The translations under genes were made by a program, and so were the position numbers. From Chamaelirium japonicum (Eukaryota; Streptophyta; Magnoliopsida; Liliales; Melanthiaceae), in the NCBI GenBank assembly GCA_947650365.1, contig OX393550.1, forward strand, positions 96,541,519 through 96,605,518: a DNA stretch of 64,000 nt, written 5' to 3'. The notes under the pieces were generated by a model. The model did not search any database. It was not told where the DNA came from and was given only the letters and a program-made list of their open reading frames with translations. Of this stretch, positions 35,198-46,252 are shown piece by piece (the first letter of the stretch is position 1; every line of letters begins with the position of its first letter).

Positions 35198-35413
35198 ATT
35201 ATTTTATTTTTTTTGACATCAGCAAGTGTCTCGGAAAATTTCGGGCAATGGACCTGTTTCAGGCTGGACTAATCCCTCTAGGAATATGCACATACCCATT
35301 CGGAAGTTTGCCTATGCACTCTTTAGTAAATCAAGGGAAGAGAAATTAATTGAACCCACAACCTCCTCACCAAAGCTTAGTTGTTTACCAACTCCCTAAT
35401 CCCCTTGTAGGTA
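35198..35413 (-). mobile_element. tRNA-derived SINE, copy 1
   Basis: On the minus strand it reads GTTGGTAAACAACTAAGCTTT, GGTGAGGAGGTTGTGGGTTCAAT (Pol III B-box core GGTTCAAT), CAGGTCCATTGCCCGAAA, and ends in an A-rich tail (35214-35198). The same blocks in the same order occur at 35865-36069. No coding capacity. Confidence 0.8.
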
Positions 35414-35764
35414 ACTTGTTAAATCAATAGGACTCCCCCCCCCCAAAAAAAAAAAAAAAAAAAAAGCTAATCCAAACCTAGAACCGCGTATTTGGTGATG
35501 AAGAGAAACAAGCCGCCCCTCCTTTTTCTCACCTACCAATGGAAATGTCCAACATCCAACAACACCAACATGTAAATTAAGAAACCAATTAGTACATCTA
35601 ATCCCAACACATTATGTTATACCAAAGCATAGAATACTAATCTCCAATGAAATTAATATTCCCTCGTGAGAGAAATAATCCTTCCATTCTTCGCCATCTA
35701 ACACTTGATTTCTATTTATTTATTTGTTAGAAGAAAAAAAAAGCCATCTAACACTTCATCATCA

Positions 35765-35790
35765 CCCCCCCCCCCCCCCCCCCCCCCCCC
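35765..35790. repeat. Poly(C) run, 26 bases
   Basis: An uninterrupted run of 26 C between the two SINE copies. A run of A of about 22 bases lies at 35445-35465. Confidence 0.9.
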
Positions 35791-35864
35791 TTCTTTGAAT
35801 AGACAGTCAACCTCCCCATCTTGCAATCCATTATTCCCAAAACCATGCTATTCAGCCGGGGACA

Positions 35865-36069
35865 GGGAAGTTGGTAAACAACCGATGCTTTGGTGAGGAG
35901 GTTGCGGGTTCAATTCCTCTCCCCCTCGAGTTAATTAGGAGTGCGTAGGAAAACTTCTTAGTGGATTGATTCAAATTCTCAGAGGATTTAACTAGTTCGA
36001 GTCTGAAGTGGGTCCATTGCCTGAAAGGTTTCGGGGCGCCAGCGATTAAAAAAAAAAAATGCTAAAAAA
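35865..36069 (+). mobile_element. tRNA-derived SINE, copy 2
   Basis: Begins near GGGAAGTTGGTAAACAACC, has the B box GGTTCAATTCC (35907-35917), then GGGTCCATTGCCTGAAAGG, and ends in an A-rich tail (36049-36073). It is in the opposite orientation to copy 1 and lies about 130 bases upstream of the LRX gene. Confidence 0.8.
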
Positions 36070-36100
36070 AAAACCAATAGACCCATCACGTTATCAACCC

Positions 36101-36109
36101 TTATTTAAG
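36101..36109 (+). promoter_or_regulatory. Candidate TATA element of the LRX-like gene
   Basis: TTATTTAAG about 90 bases upstream of the ATG. A (CCCT)n tract at 36166-36181 lies in the expected 5' leader. The TATA match is imperfect. Confidence 0.4.
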
Positions 36110-36195
36110 CCCCCATGCCATCCAATGCCCATATTAACCCAATTATCACTCCACCACATTAGCTTCCCTCCCTCCCTCCCTCTTCTTCATCCAAT

Positions 36196-37335
36196 ATGGG
36201 GAGGCCGAGTCCCCCCCAACCCCTCTTGAGCTTCCTCCTCCTCCTCCTCTCCTCCTCCTCCCTCCCCTCCCTCTCCCTCTCGCAACCGCCTCTCCTCCCC
36301 GCCAACCCGCGGCTCGAAAAGGCCTACGTCGCCCTCCAAGCATGGAAGCACTCCATCCTCTCCGACCCCAAGAAGCTCACCGCCAACTGGCACGGCCCCC
36401 ACGTGTGCAACTACACCCGCGTCTTCTGCGCCCCCGCCCCCGACGACCACGGCATCACCACCGTCGCCGGCGTCGACCTCAACCACGGCAACATCACCGG
36501 GACTCTCCCCGAGGACCTCGGCCTCCTCTCCGACCTCGCCGTCTTCCACATCAACTCCAACCGCTTCTGCGGCTCCATCCCGAACTCCTTCGCCGGCCTC
36601 CGCCTCCTCTTCGAGCTCGACGTCAGCAACAACCTCCTCTCCGGCCCCTTCCCCTCCGTCGTCCTCCACCCGCCGTCCCTCAAGTTCCTCGACATCCGCT
36701 TCAACAAGTTCCACGGCGGCGTCCCGGCCGAGGTGTTCGACCTCAGGCTCGACGCCTTGTTCATCAACAACAACGACTTCAGCTTCGTCATCCCCGACAA
36801 CATCGGCAACTCGCCCGTGTCGGTCCTCGTCCTCGCCAACAACCGCCTCGGCGGTTGCCTGCCCCGCAGCATCGGGAAGATGTCCAAGACGCTGAACCAA
36901 ATCATCCTCCTGAACGGCGACCTCAGGTCGTGTCTGCCGCCGGAGATCGGGCTGCTGACGAGGCTGACGGTGCTGGACGTCAGCTTCAACCACCTGGTGG
37001 GACCCTTGCCGGAGTCCATGGGCGACATGAAGAGGCTGGAGCAGCTGGACGTCGCGCACAACGAGCTCTCCGGCGAGATCCCGGAGGGCATCTGCGACCT
37101 CCCGAGGCTGAAGAACTTCACCTTCTCGTACAACTTCTTCGACGCGGAGCCGAAGCAGTGCCGGAAGATCCGGCGGAAGAAAGATCGCCAGAACTGCATA
37201 CCCCACCGGCCCAGGCAGCGGCCGAAGGAGGAGTGCGACGCTTTCCTGTCGAAGCCGGTGCATTGCGAGGCCTACGGGTGTTTGCCACCGCCGCCACCAC
37301 CACCGCCACCACCACCGCCACCTTTTCACTATTGA
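36196..37335 (+). CDS. Leucine-rich repeat extensin-like (LRX) cell-wall protein
   Basis: Intact, intronless frame of 379 residues. A signal peptide (LLSFLLLLLSSSSLPSLSLS, about 10-29) directs it to the apoplast. The LRR N-cap includes AWKHSILSDPKKLTANWHG and paired cysteines (VCNYTRVFC). About ten LRRs follow (about 85-310), for example LTVLDVSFNHLVGPLPESMG. Next is the Cys-rich hinge typical of LRX proteins, ending ECDAFLSKPVHCEAYGC. LRX proteins bind RALF peptides through the LRR domain and anchor in the wall through a Hyp-rich extensin tail. Here the tail is only 13 prolines and FHY, with no Ser-Pro4 repeats, so it may be soluble or weakly anchored. The start was chosen because it gives the signal peptide directly. 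Third positions are almost all C or G. Confidence 0.93.
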   Translation: MGRPSPPQPLLSFLLLLLSSSSLPSLSLSQPPLLPANPRLEKAYVALQAWKHSILSDPKKLTANWHGPHVCNYTRVFCAPAPDDHGITTVAGVDLNHGNITGTLPEDLGLLSDLAVFHINSNRFCGSIPNSFAGLRLLFELDVSNNLLSGPFPSVVLHPPSLKFLDIRFNKFHGGVPAEVFDLRLDALFINNNDFSFVIPDNIGNSPVSVLVLANNRLGGCLPRSIGKMSKTLNQIILLNGDLRSCLPPEIGLLTRLTVLDVSFNHLVGPLPESMGDMKRLEQLDVAHNELSGEIPEGICDLPRLKNFTFSYNFFDAEPKQCRKIRRKKDRQNCIPHRPRQRPKEECDAFLSKPVHCEAYGCLPPPPPPPPPPPPPFHY

Positions 37336-37377
37336 GATACTGCATGTGAGGTTTTGTGGGTTGCTATTGGAGACAAT

Positions 37378-37378
<1 letters not shown>

Positions 37379-37464
<86 letters not shown>
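37379..37464. repeat. (CT)n microsatellite in the LRX 3' flank
   Basis: About 43 CT repeats starting 44 bases after the stop codon, probably within the 3' untranslated region. Confidence 0.9.
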
Positions 37465-37468
<4 letters not shown>

Positions 37469-37779
37469 TGTTTTCTTGATTGCTTGAAGCATTTTATCCT
37501 CATTCTTGAATGCCATCATATATGTTACAAACAAAGTTTGTTATAGCCAGACTTTCTGGATTACCTGCTAAATGATCTGCCCACTTTCTCTAAGTCAACC
37601 AAACAGACCAGCTTTACATGATTGAGAACTGTAGGTCCCAAACCTTAGGCCAACAAACCCCAGATTCGTCCTCACATTGTTTCAGGTTGAGCTCACCATA
37701 TGCATCTCTTTTAACTTCGAGGGAGGATTTTGAAATGTTTGCTCCTCGGGAATTGGATTGCACTACAACCGATAAAGCT

Positions 37780-38400
37780 TAATTTTATCGGCCGCATAAT
37801 CGGCGGCCATCGTCCACCTAGTCAGAAGAGGAATCAAATCTGGCGGTCCACCCAGCCAGCCGAAAAGAGTAATACTACTCAGCCCGAAGGTTTGTCCCGA
37901 ATTTGGCGGTCCGAAGGATGTGGCAGCGTACATCTGGTGGCTGAAACCCACTAGCGATTTTAAAATCTTTAACAACACCAGTTGCACGCTGCCACGTCCT
38001 TCGGGCCGCCGAATTTGGGACAAACCGTCGAGCTGAATAGTATTACTCAGCCGAAAAGGGTCGAACTAATCCGGCACCCTCACCCCGCGATTACCATGTC
38101 CATCGCCTCTAATCCTGCGGCGAAGGCGGCCCGCTGTAAATATCGGCTAATCCGATGGCCATGTCGTCATTTTCACCATTAAATCCGGCCAATTTTTGGT
38201 TTCATGTCCCAGTGGAGCTGTGTTTCCCTCGACATGTGGTGTGGATAGCTGGATCCAATCATCATGGCGATAGTGATCACCTTCCTCTCTAACCCATCAT
38301 GTCTAATCAGGCGGCAAGGCCGCCTATCGCGAATACCGGCTAATCTGGTGGCTTGATCGTCGTTTTCACTGTAAAATCTGGCAGCCCGCCGAAATTGATT
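37780..38400. mobile_element. Foldback element with arms of about 66 bp
   Basis: The left arm (about 37867-37932: GAGTAATACTACTCAG, GGTTTGTCCCGAATT, GGATGTGGCAGCGT) is the inverted complement of the right arm (about 37984-38052), with scattered mismatches. The spacer is about 51 bp. GGC/GCC-rich motifs recur out to about 38400. The outer ends and target duplication are not defined, so the class is open (a MITE or Mutator-like foldback). Confidence 0.6.
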
Positions 38401-38601
38401 AGTACTGAGTTTTTAACAATATATAAATTAGAGGGTACACATATCTTATTGTATGAAATATGTAGCTCCGGCGATAAAAGCATTTGTTTTCACTACTGTG
38501 ACCTGGGTTCGAATTTGCCCGCCAGCGCGTTTGTTTTCAGCACCGTGAATCCTGCGGCCAATGTCTTCTGCGCAAAAGGAAAGCTATTTCGACAGCTTCA
38601 C

Positions 38602-39357
38602 TGTTGGAATCTAAGGCCCATGGTCAGAGGTGCAGTGGAAGCATAAACGATCCCTAGGATCAATGCGGTGTGTGATTCAACATGGAAAAAATCTTTCGAA
38701 AATAATGATACACATGCACGTAAGATTAAATGGATGCTATACGAACCCCTAAAGGCTTATATATCGAATCGAATATAATAGCTATTATATATGCATGACG
38801 ATAGATCTAGGGGTTTGAGCATTTATACCTACGTGCGGGTAGTTTCACCGCGGCAAGTTTCTTATTTGTTGATGGAGACAGATTCTGATCTGCACGAAGA
38901 TGTTTCGATGCGATAGCCATAACTTTTAATCCCGAAGTCGGATTTGGTTGAAACTTGAACTGATCATAGAAAGAGGACTTCGATCAAGACAGAGATGTAG
39001 CATCTAGTTTGAGGTCATTTGGATTCCTAAAACTCCCACAATGATCAAAATAATACAGATCTGCCAGACAAAATCTGGGCAACAATTGCGAGAAAAATCT
39101 TCAAGTTCACCCGATCTCGCAAGCGAATTTGGACTCTTGCACTCTGATCTCTGAGTGTCTCAGAGTGCAAGCAATCTCCTTCTTCAATCTCACACACACA
39201 ATGATGAAAATGATGAGAGAGAGAGATATTCAAACCCGAGAGAAAACACCTAGATAAAGATCTCAAACGAGAGGAGATGAGGAGGCCGACCTATTCTCAG
39301 GAAAACCTTTAGAGTAGTTTCACGAAATGTGTGCCCTTCCTTATTTCATCTGTAACT

Positions 39358-39392
<35 letters not shown>

Positions 39393-40776
39393 TTATCTCA
39401 TAAATAAATGCCCCCTTTAATTCTTGCCTTTGTAGATCCTATCATCATCCCTTGATTATAGAGATGAAAGTTATGCATGCTTGCCCTAACAGGGTGGACA
39501 TCCAGACTAGGATATACAGGAAATTTTGGTTGGACCAAAATGCCCTCATGCATCTAGTGGTTATTCACCTCATGCGGGAGCAAGTACAGTCCGTCTTCAT
39601 GCACGATAATACACATTAACAACTAGGACACCACACTCGCACATGGTCAACATGTCGTGGGGTAATGAATAGTGTTTTGCTGTTCACTGGGTGCTCCTAG
39701 TCATACGTGGGGTGTCCCATAGTAAAAAACACCAAATTCACGTACTGCATTCTAGTGCGACGCACACACATGGAATAGACCCCACACGGTGGAAAGGTAA
39801 CATCGTGTGTCTCTATACTACTCTGGGTTACCCCTTAGTGAACTCACTCAACCCCGCGCATCTACCATGCTACAATGCGATGCACTCATGGAACGCATGA
39901 CATTTAGGGCATCAAATCTTCAACTCTTCAAATCTTCAACTCTTATTATGTTGTGATACTAGGAGAACATAAAAATCTGTAATGTTTGTGGATAGGGTGG
40001 AATATTTAGGGACTAGGATTCATGGCTTCCAACCAAACCTGATCGACACACTACCAGAGTATCTTTATCAATCCTATGGGTCCCGGTTTACCTATGTGGC
40101 CACCTAGAGTGCGACACAGGCTGCACTCCAATCCTTCGAGACTTACGAAGCTCTCTTGCATACCCCTGTTCTCTGCTTATTATTGGTAATACGATGTCCT
40201 TTTACTTGGTGCCATTTGTCAACTCGAGTGATAGAGAGCACCGTCAGACTCGAGTGACCATATGACTAGGTTCCTTCTGGGGTGACTTATCACAACACAC
40301 CTCCGATCACTTTGGCCAAGCAATCGAATCCGATTAATAGCTCAACAGCTGACAACCAGGCCTATGTTTAGTGTGGTGTATGTCAGACCAAGGAACGCAC
40401 CTCCTGATAGAGATGTGGATGACCTATAGGAATTGAGTGTCGATACAGCGCCAGTCCGATAACTTAGCGCACCGTGGTATTGGGTCATGATCCCTCATAC
40501 GTTGGTGAACCAAAGTTATACGAAACTGATTAGTCCACCGGTCATAGTTCTTCAGGGTTTAGGACCAATTATCTTATGCAAAAACACAGCTATATGCACC
40601 GGTGTCTGCTCATCGATCTATGCCTCCTCAAATACAGTGGTCAGGACATAAAACACCTTTTTACAACGAACCTAAATACGACACAACTTGCGGTGGCCGG
40701 ATCGTCGATTAAAGTTGAAAATGACCTATTTTGGCCACCGCTTTAGGCTAGATCAGTGTAGTGTTAATCCATTATG
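38602..40776 (-). mobile_element. Long LTR copy of the TGTTRGAAT family, minus strand
   Basis: The plus-strand left end reads TGTTGGAATCTAAGG, so on the minus strand the LTR ends ...ATTCCAACA. Blocks such as GGAGGTGCGTTCCTTGGTCTG and the GTGGCCACATAGG region match the solo LTR at 58882-61089. The other end is not resolved; the Tat element was inserted next to it at 40777. No coding domain is seen. Confidence 0.7.
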
Positions 40777-41389
40777 ATTGGTGTGGGGGTTTTTTACTTG
40801 AACCGGGCGGTTCGGATGGCAAGCACAATCCAACAAGCCAATAGAAAGACAAAGTCCGAGAATTACGTGAAAAACCCCTTCTCAACGTCGAAGGGGAAAA
40901 AACCATGGGTGGGGCGAGAATGCACTAAAACACTTGCAACTGGTTACAATCTCTCACCTTAACCCCAATTACACCCCTGAGGACCGGTCACCCGAGATAC
41001 TGACCTCTGCAGCTTCACTCAAGCTACTGACATCTGCAGACAACGTCTAATTACCGACCGCTGCAGACAGCAACTAACTACCCGACCGACCTCCGCAGCT
41101 TTGCAAATTCCGGGACGAAACGGGCAGTGTCTCCTCCAGAATTCCTCCCTTTCTGCTGAAGGGGTAGGTCCCCTTTTATAGTGGTGGGATGACGGTTGTG
41201 GTGCTCCGCGCGGAGCGGGGTAGACGACGGTGTCCCCGCAATGAGCTCAACCGCCGTGGTAGTGATGATGTGGCGCGCGGTCGACACTCGGTCACTTTGG
41301 CCAGAAATCTCGGGAGCGTAGTCAGCACTCCGTAGCCTCCGAGATTTTCGGGTTCGACCGCCGCATCTCCCTCGACTTGTGGCGCGGCC

Positions 41390-41464
41390 GACCGAGAGGG
41401 GGGGGGGGGGGGGGGGGGGGGGTTTGAGCCATCCTCTCCCTGTTAGCTTGTTGCGCGGCCGACC

Positions 41465-41497
<33 letters not shown>

Positions 41498-41937
41498 CTT
41501 GGCTCCTCCCCCCTTTCTTGCTGTTGCGCGGCTGGCCGGGGGGGGGGGGGGCTTGGTTCCTCCCCCCCTCCTTACTGTTGCGCGACCGACGAGGGGGGGG
41601 GGGGGGGGCTTGGCTCCTCCCCCCCTCCTTGCTGTTGCGCCGGCCGACCGAGGGGGGAGGGGCCTTGGCTCCTCCCCCCCCTTGCTGTTGCGCGGCTGAC
41701 CGAGGGGGGGGGGGGGGCGTGGGCTCCTCCCCCCCTCCTTTCCTATTGCACGGCCGATCGAGGGGGGGCGTGGGCTCCCCCTTTCCTTTCCTATCGTGCG
41801 GCCGACCGAGGGGGGGGGGGGGGGGCGTGGGCTCCTCCCCCCCTCCTTTCCTGTTGCACGGCCAACCGAGGGGGGGGGGGTGTGGGCTCCTCCCCCCCTC
41901 CTTTCCTGTCGCACGACCGACCGAGGAGGTACACACA
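41390..41937. repeat. G-run/C-run unit array in the 3' LTR
   Basis: About nine units of roughly 55-70 bp. Each has CGGCCGACCGAG, then a run of 7-31 G, then TGGGCTCC or TGGCTCC, then a C-run and TCCTTKCTGTTGCG. The longest G-runs are at 41398-41422 and 41467-41497. The proline- and glycine-rich open frames through it are by-products of the runs. Confidence 0.9.
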
Positions 41938-42372
41938 ATACCCCCTCCTGATCGGACGGTCTTCAGTCCCGCTCGGTCAGGATCGCTTTGCCTCGATTTG
42001 TGTGCCAGCCTTGTTTCGCTGCTGTTGGAACTCCGAATAGCTGTTTGGGCTTTTTCCTGGTTTTTTTACCACACGGCGTCACCAGGCGTCACCACCCCGC
42101 CTTCTCATTCCTCGAAATCCGAACCAACTCCCACAACTCATACTTTTTTCTATAAATAGGACCCCGAGAGTTCATTTTCTTCATCTGCTTCAGATTTCTC
42201 TTATGTGGCTGAAGGCTCGTTCGGGCTGCACGAGGTGGTAGCTACACTGAGGTTAGCTATAGATACACGCCGAGGAGTTGCGTGTTGGAGGTAGTTTCCT
42301 TTGGATACACATCGAGGGGTCACGTGTTAGAAGGAGTTTCATTTGGATACACGCCGAGAGCCAGCACTGAAG

Positions 42373-44380
42373 ATGTCTTTCACCTGGTTCACTGTGCCGA
42401 AGAAGTTCCCATTGTTGGAGGACGTCCGGGGAGCTTACGGTATCCCTGATGCCATCTCCCTCTCTTTCGTTATCGGTCCCTTGGACCCTGACGAGGACGA
42501 CCGCACTGTCATCACCCTTGGGCAGTTGCGTTACGGCTTGAGGCTTCCCCTCGCGAGCTTCTCAGGTCGTCTACTGGAGTATATGAAGGTATCTCCAGGC
42601 CAGATAGCTGGCAACGGCTGGAGGATACTCCGCTGCATCAAGACGATAGAAGAACTGGCGGGACAGCAGCTCTGTGTTGCATATCTCTTGAAAATACTTT
42701 GGTAAAGACTACAAGATGACACCCGACAGCGTGTACTCCTACTTCAGCTTGTAGGAACGCGCAGGCAATCGCCCTCCCATTGGGGGCTTATCCGACTCTG
42801 TGAGGGGTTGGAAGGAGTGCCCGATAGTGGTTGGGCTGTTTCAAAGTTCCCAATCCAGCCTCCCATCTCGCTGTTACTATCGAAGACTTCTACCCCTCGA
42901 GGCAGCTCCAGTGCCCTGAGGGTGTCGAAAACGACTTGGATAGCCTGATCAGGAGGGTAACTCACAACGATGATGACTGGCGACAGTTGTTCCCAAAGCT
43001 CCCCGTTGTCAGGTCTTGCAGCATGCCCAAGAAGGGTGAGTAACCGGCGGTGACCAGTAGAGAAGAAGAGCCCTCTGCTTACTCTTCGGAGCTTCCTGAC
43101 AGGTATGTCAGCTCCGTTAGATGTTTCAACCCCAATATGGTGTCATCTAAGCTTTACGTGATCTTCAGGCGTCGTGCCAGGTCGACTGCAGCTGCAGGTG
43201 ACGGCAGACAATCCGCTGCTGCTCGTAACGTAGCGGCGCCCACAGGGAAAGCAAAGCGGCGTGTCTTTCTGAGTGAGTCTTCCAACGACGACGATGAAGG
43301 TTGCTCTCCCCCCATTCATGTCATGAGACGAGCTGCTTTCGAAGATCTACGTTTCCTTCCCGACGACTAGACATAAGACGTGCCGTCAACTGGCCGACAC
43401 TACGTGGAGGTAGAGGAGTCCGAGAAGTCTCTTGACTACAATCCCTCTCTTTCCTACGGGAAGGGTAAGCAAGCCGTGCCATCCGGCTCTGCGGGGTCGC
43501 GTGGGCGAGTTTCACCCCATACTTACACTGCTCCACCTACTGTCGCGCCCTTCGAACACCTGAACGTTTAGCGCTTCATGGCTTCGCCTTCCTCCTCTGC
43601 TTCAGGGGGCGTCGCCAAGCCACCTCTTGGCTCTCCCCTCGGAGCTACCGAAGCTACCTCCCACCACCGCTCCAGTGGGTTCTCTGCTCACCAGGTGGAG
43701 GAAGAGGATACAGGGGTGGATGGTTCTAACTGGCAGAGCCAGCTCGACGACCTTCACGAGGTAAGTCCTTGAGTCGTTGAAGACTTGATTGCAGTAGTAA
43801 CTCCTTCTCCTAACTCTTTGGTACATATCATTTCCACTATTGTCAGATAAGCGGTCGCATCACTACAATGGCTGGCCGAGTTGTCGAGGGGGGTGCTCGA
43901 AAGATGGCTCAGCTCGAGGCCTCCCTAAGGACTGCTCAGCAGGACTTGATAGAGACTCGTGCCCAGCTAGTGGAAGCTCGAAGGGTTCATGCGGAGGAGT
44001 TAGCTACAGTCAGGGCTCAGCTCGAACTCGCGCATGTGAATGCTGCTGACCCTTTCGAGCTTCAAGAAGCACTAGAGACTGCTCAGGCAGAGATTGACAC
44101 GATGGAGGGTCGGTTCAGGCGCCATGCCTCTATGATCAGAAGGCAGCGAACAGATGCCAAGGCTGTGAACGTAGCTCACGAGGCTGAGCTAGCAGTGCTG
44201 AAGGCCTCCCTTGACTAGGCAGCCGAGTCGGAGAGGGCAGCTCTTGCTCGGCAGTACGAGACCCTCAATCGAGAGTGCCAGACGGCTCTCGAAGAGCAAG
44301 CAGAGGGATAGCACAAGAAGGTTACAAGGTTGCGCAGTAAGCTCCCGCCGGGGCAGTGGAAAGCTCCCGTAAACGACTGA
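42373..44380 (+). pseudogene. Antisense accessory ORF of the Tat element (Transposase_28-like, coiled coil)
   Basis: It lies between integrase and the 3' LTR but is read on the strand opposite to pol. The N-terminal part (42373-42705) contains ITLGQLRYGLRLPLASF, then VSPGQIAGNGWRIL. This matches the plant family annotated as putative gypsy-type transposon domain (Pfam Transposase_28), known from antisense ORFs in Tat elements such as Grande. A shift and stops follow around 42700-43500. The C-terminal part (43868-44380) is a long alpha-helical, heptad-rich segment (QLEASLRTAQQDLIETRAQL), a likely coiled coil. Its function in these elements is unknown; this copy is broken. Confidence 0.7.
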
Positions 44381-44496
44381 TCCTTCCCGCTTGCTGTCTT
44401 GTGATGTAATAAAACCGTATTCTCGCTTGTATTGGAACCTTTAATGTGATCTATCTGAATGCTATGGTTGCAATCCTTCTCTCATCGACCTTGTAT

Positions 44497-44630
44497 CTTA
44501 AGTACACGTCGACGACGTGTCGTTAAAATTTAGCTTTCACGTTTTAACTACACGTCGGCGACATGCAATCAAAATTTGACCTTTGTACTTTAATTACATG
44601 TCGACGATGTGCGACCAAAATCTGGCCCTC
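44497..44630. repeat. Tandem repeat of about 46 bp, three units
   Basis: Units share TTWA(G/C/T)TACACGTCGRCGACRTG followed by (A/C)AAAAT(T/C)TRGC. The ACGTCGACGACGT core is nearly palindromic. It lies between the antisense ORF and the next array. Confidence 0.75.
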
Positions 44631-44684
44631 CTGTTAGCCTGGTGATAGCACTTGCGGGGGGTGATATACCCTACCTTGCTTGCG

Positions 44685-45120
44685 TTGGTCGATCGATCGT
44701 ACCCCAGCGGGGTCTGTCGATGAAGTCTTCCCAAGTGTTCACCGACTGGTCACGCCCTGCGTTGGGACCTGTTGACCGGTCGGCCAAGTGGTAGAACTCA
44801 TTCGGAGTGTTATGTACCACTTGGTTTAGGTTGGTCGATCGGTCGTACCCAAGCGGGGTCTGTCGACCGATCTTTCTAGGTGTTCACTGGCCGGTCATGC
44901 CCTTCACTGGGACCTGTTGACCGGTCGGCCAAGTGGTAGAACTCGCTCGGAGTGTTATGTACCACTTGGTTTAGGTTGGTCGACTGGTCGTACCCCAATG
45001 GGGTCTATCGACTGATCTTTCCAGGTGTTCACCGACCGGTCATGCCCTTCGCAGGGACCTGTTGACCGATCGGCCAAGTGGTAGAACTCGCATAAAGTGT
45101 TATGTACCACTTGGTTTAGG
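44685..45120. repeat. Tandem repeat of about 145 bp, three units
   Basis: Units start TTGGTCGAYYGRTCGTACC at 44685, 44831 and 44976 and end CACTTGGTTTAGG. Each contains ACCGGTCGGCCAAGTGGTAG. Tandem repeats in the 3' region of Tat elements are a known source of plant satellite DNA. Confidence 0.88.
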
Positions 45121-45226
45121 TTGCGTTAGTTAGCCATTATCCCCACGCATGAACAAGAACACTGAGCAAACACATCTTTATTGAATAGAACCGGAATTAC
45201 AAAACGATTACAAACGTCTTTCCCAT

Positions 45227-46252
45227 TTAGCTACCCTGGTAGAACTTGCGCAGATTGGTTGCAATCCATGGCCTTGCTAGTGCATCACCGTCTTGAGTCT
45301 TCAGGCGGTAGGCTCTATTCTTTTCCATACCATCGATGATGTATGGTCCTTCCCAGGTAGCTCCCAGCTTGCCACTTCCCAGCTCCTTGGTATTATCAAA
45401 GACCTTCCGCGTGACCAGGTCCCCTTGTTTGAATATCCGCCTTTTAACTTTGCGGTCATACGCCCTCTTAATGGCCTGATGGTAGTTGGCTAAGCACGCT
45501 CTCGCTCTTTTCCTTTTCTCTTCCAGCAGGTCTAGGCCATCGAGCAGGAGTTCGTCATTCAGCTCCGGGTCGGCTGCTACGATTGTTCGCTGTGTCGGCA
45601 CCAGTGTTTCCGTTAGCAGGACTGCTTCGGAGCCGTAGGTAAGGCTGAACGGGGATTCTCCTATCGGTCGCTTTGGTGTCGTCCGGTAGGCCCATAGAAC
45701 TCCTGGTAGAGCCTCTTCCCACAAACCCTTCTTCTGCTCCAGCTTCTTCTTCAGTATGTCCAGAATGGCACGATTCGTCGACTCTGCTTGCCCGTTGCTC
45801 TGAGGGTACCGCGGTGTAGAGAAGAATAGCTTGATGTTGTTACTGGCGCAGAACTTCTTAATTGACTCCGCATCGAATTGTCGCTCGTTGTCTGCAACAA
45901 AAGCCCGCGGTAGTCCGAATCGATAGATGATACTCCTACTTGAACTTCTCCAATCTTCAGCAATGGAATTGCCTCCACCCACTTGGTGAAGTAGTCGGTG
46001 GCGACGAGGAGAAACTTCCTTCGGTTGGGCGACGTCGGGAAGGGGCCCAAAATATCTAACCCCCACTGTTGGAAGGGCCATGGGCTGGATATTGGGTGCA
46101 ACTCTTCTGCCGGTTGGTGTATGGAGGGATGTTTTTGGCATTGCAGGCACCTCTTCACATACCCCCCCGCATCTGCTTCCATGGTGGGCCAGTAGTAGCC
46201 CTACAGCTTTATTTTCTATGCCAGGAATCTTCCTCCGGAGTGATTTCTGCAT
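45227..46252 (-). pseudogene. Tat integrase, core and C-terminus
   Basis: Catalytic-core blocks are GLDILGPFP and VATDYFTKWVEA (in a shifted frame, 46182-46010), then FGLPRAFVADNERQF and YPQSNGQAESTNR in this frame. These supply the three acidic residues of the DDE triad. After them come the RTTPKRPIGESPFSLTYG and VTRKVF blocks and a C-terminal end at LRKFYQGS. A frameshift at about 46000 separates the first catalytic aspartate from the rest. The normal TDNG motif reads ADNE. Integration activity is therefore unlikely. Confidence 0.85.

Noticed and set aside
35898..35930. A tRNA gene around GGTTCAATTCC
   Set aside because: No acceptor stem or anticodon arm can be formed, and the A-rich tail and second copy show a SINE.
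36187..37503. A 438-codon minus-strand frame across the LRX gene
   Set aside because: It is the antisense shadow of the GC-rich LRX gene and the CT tract. The plus strand has the signal peptide, LRRs and hinge.
41078..41938. Proline/glycine-rich frames of up to 286 codons in the LTRs (also at 52446-53084)
   Set aside because: They are by-products of the G-run/C-run array, with no conserved start or domain.
44685..45120. CRISPR-like array
   Set aside because: The 145-bp units are directly adjacent with no unique spacers, and lie within a plant retrotransposon.
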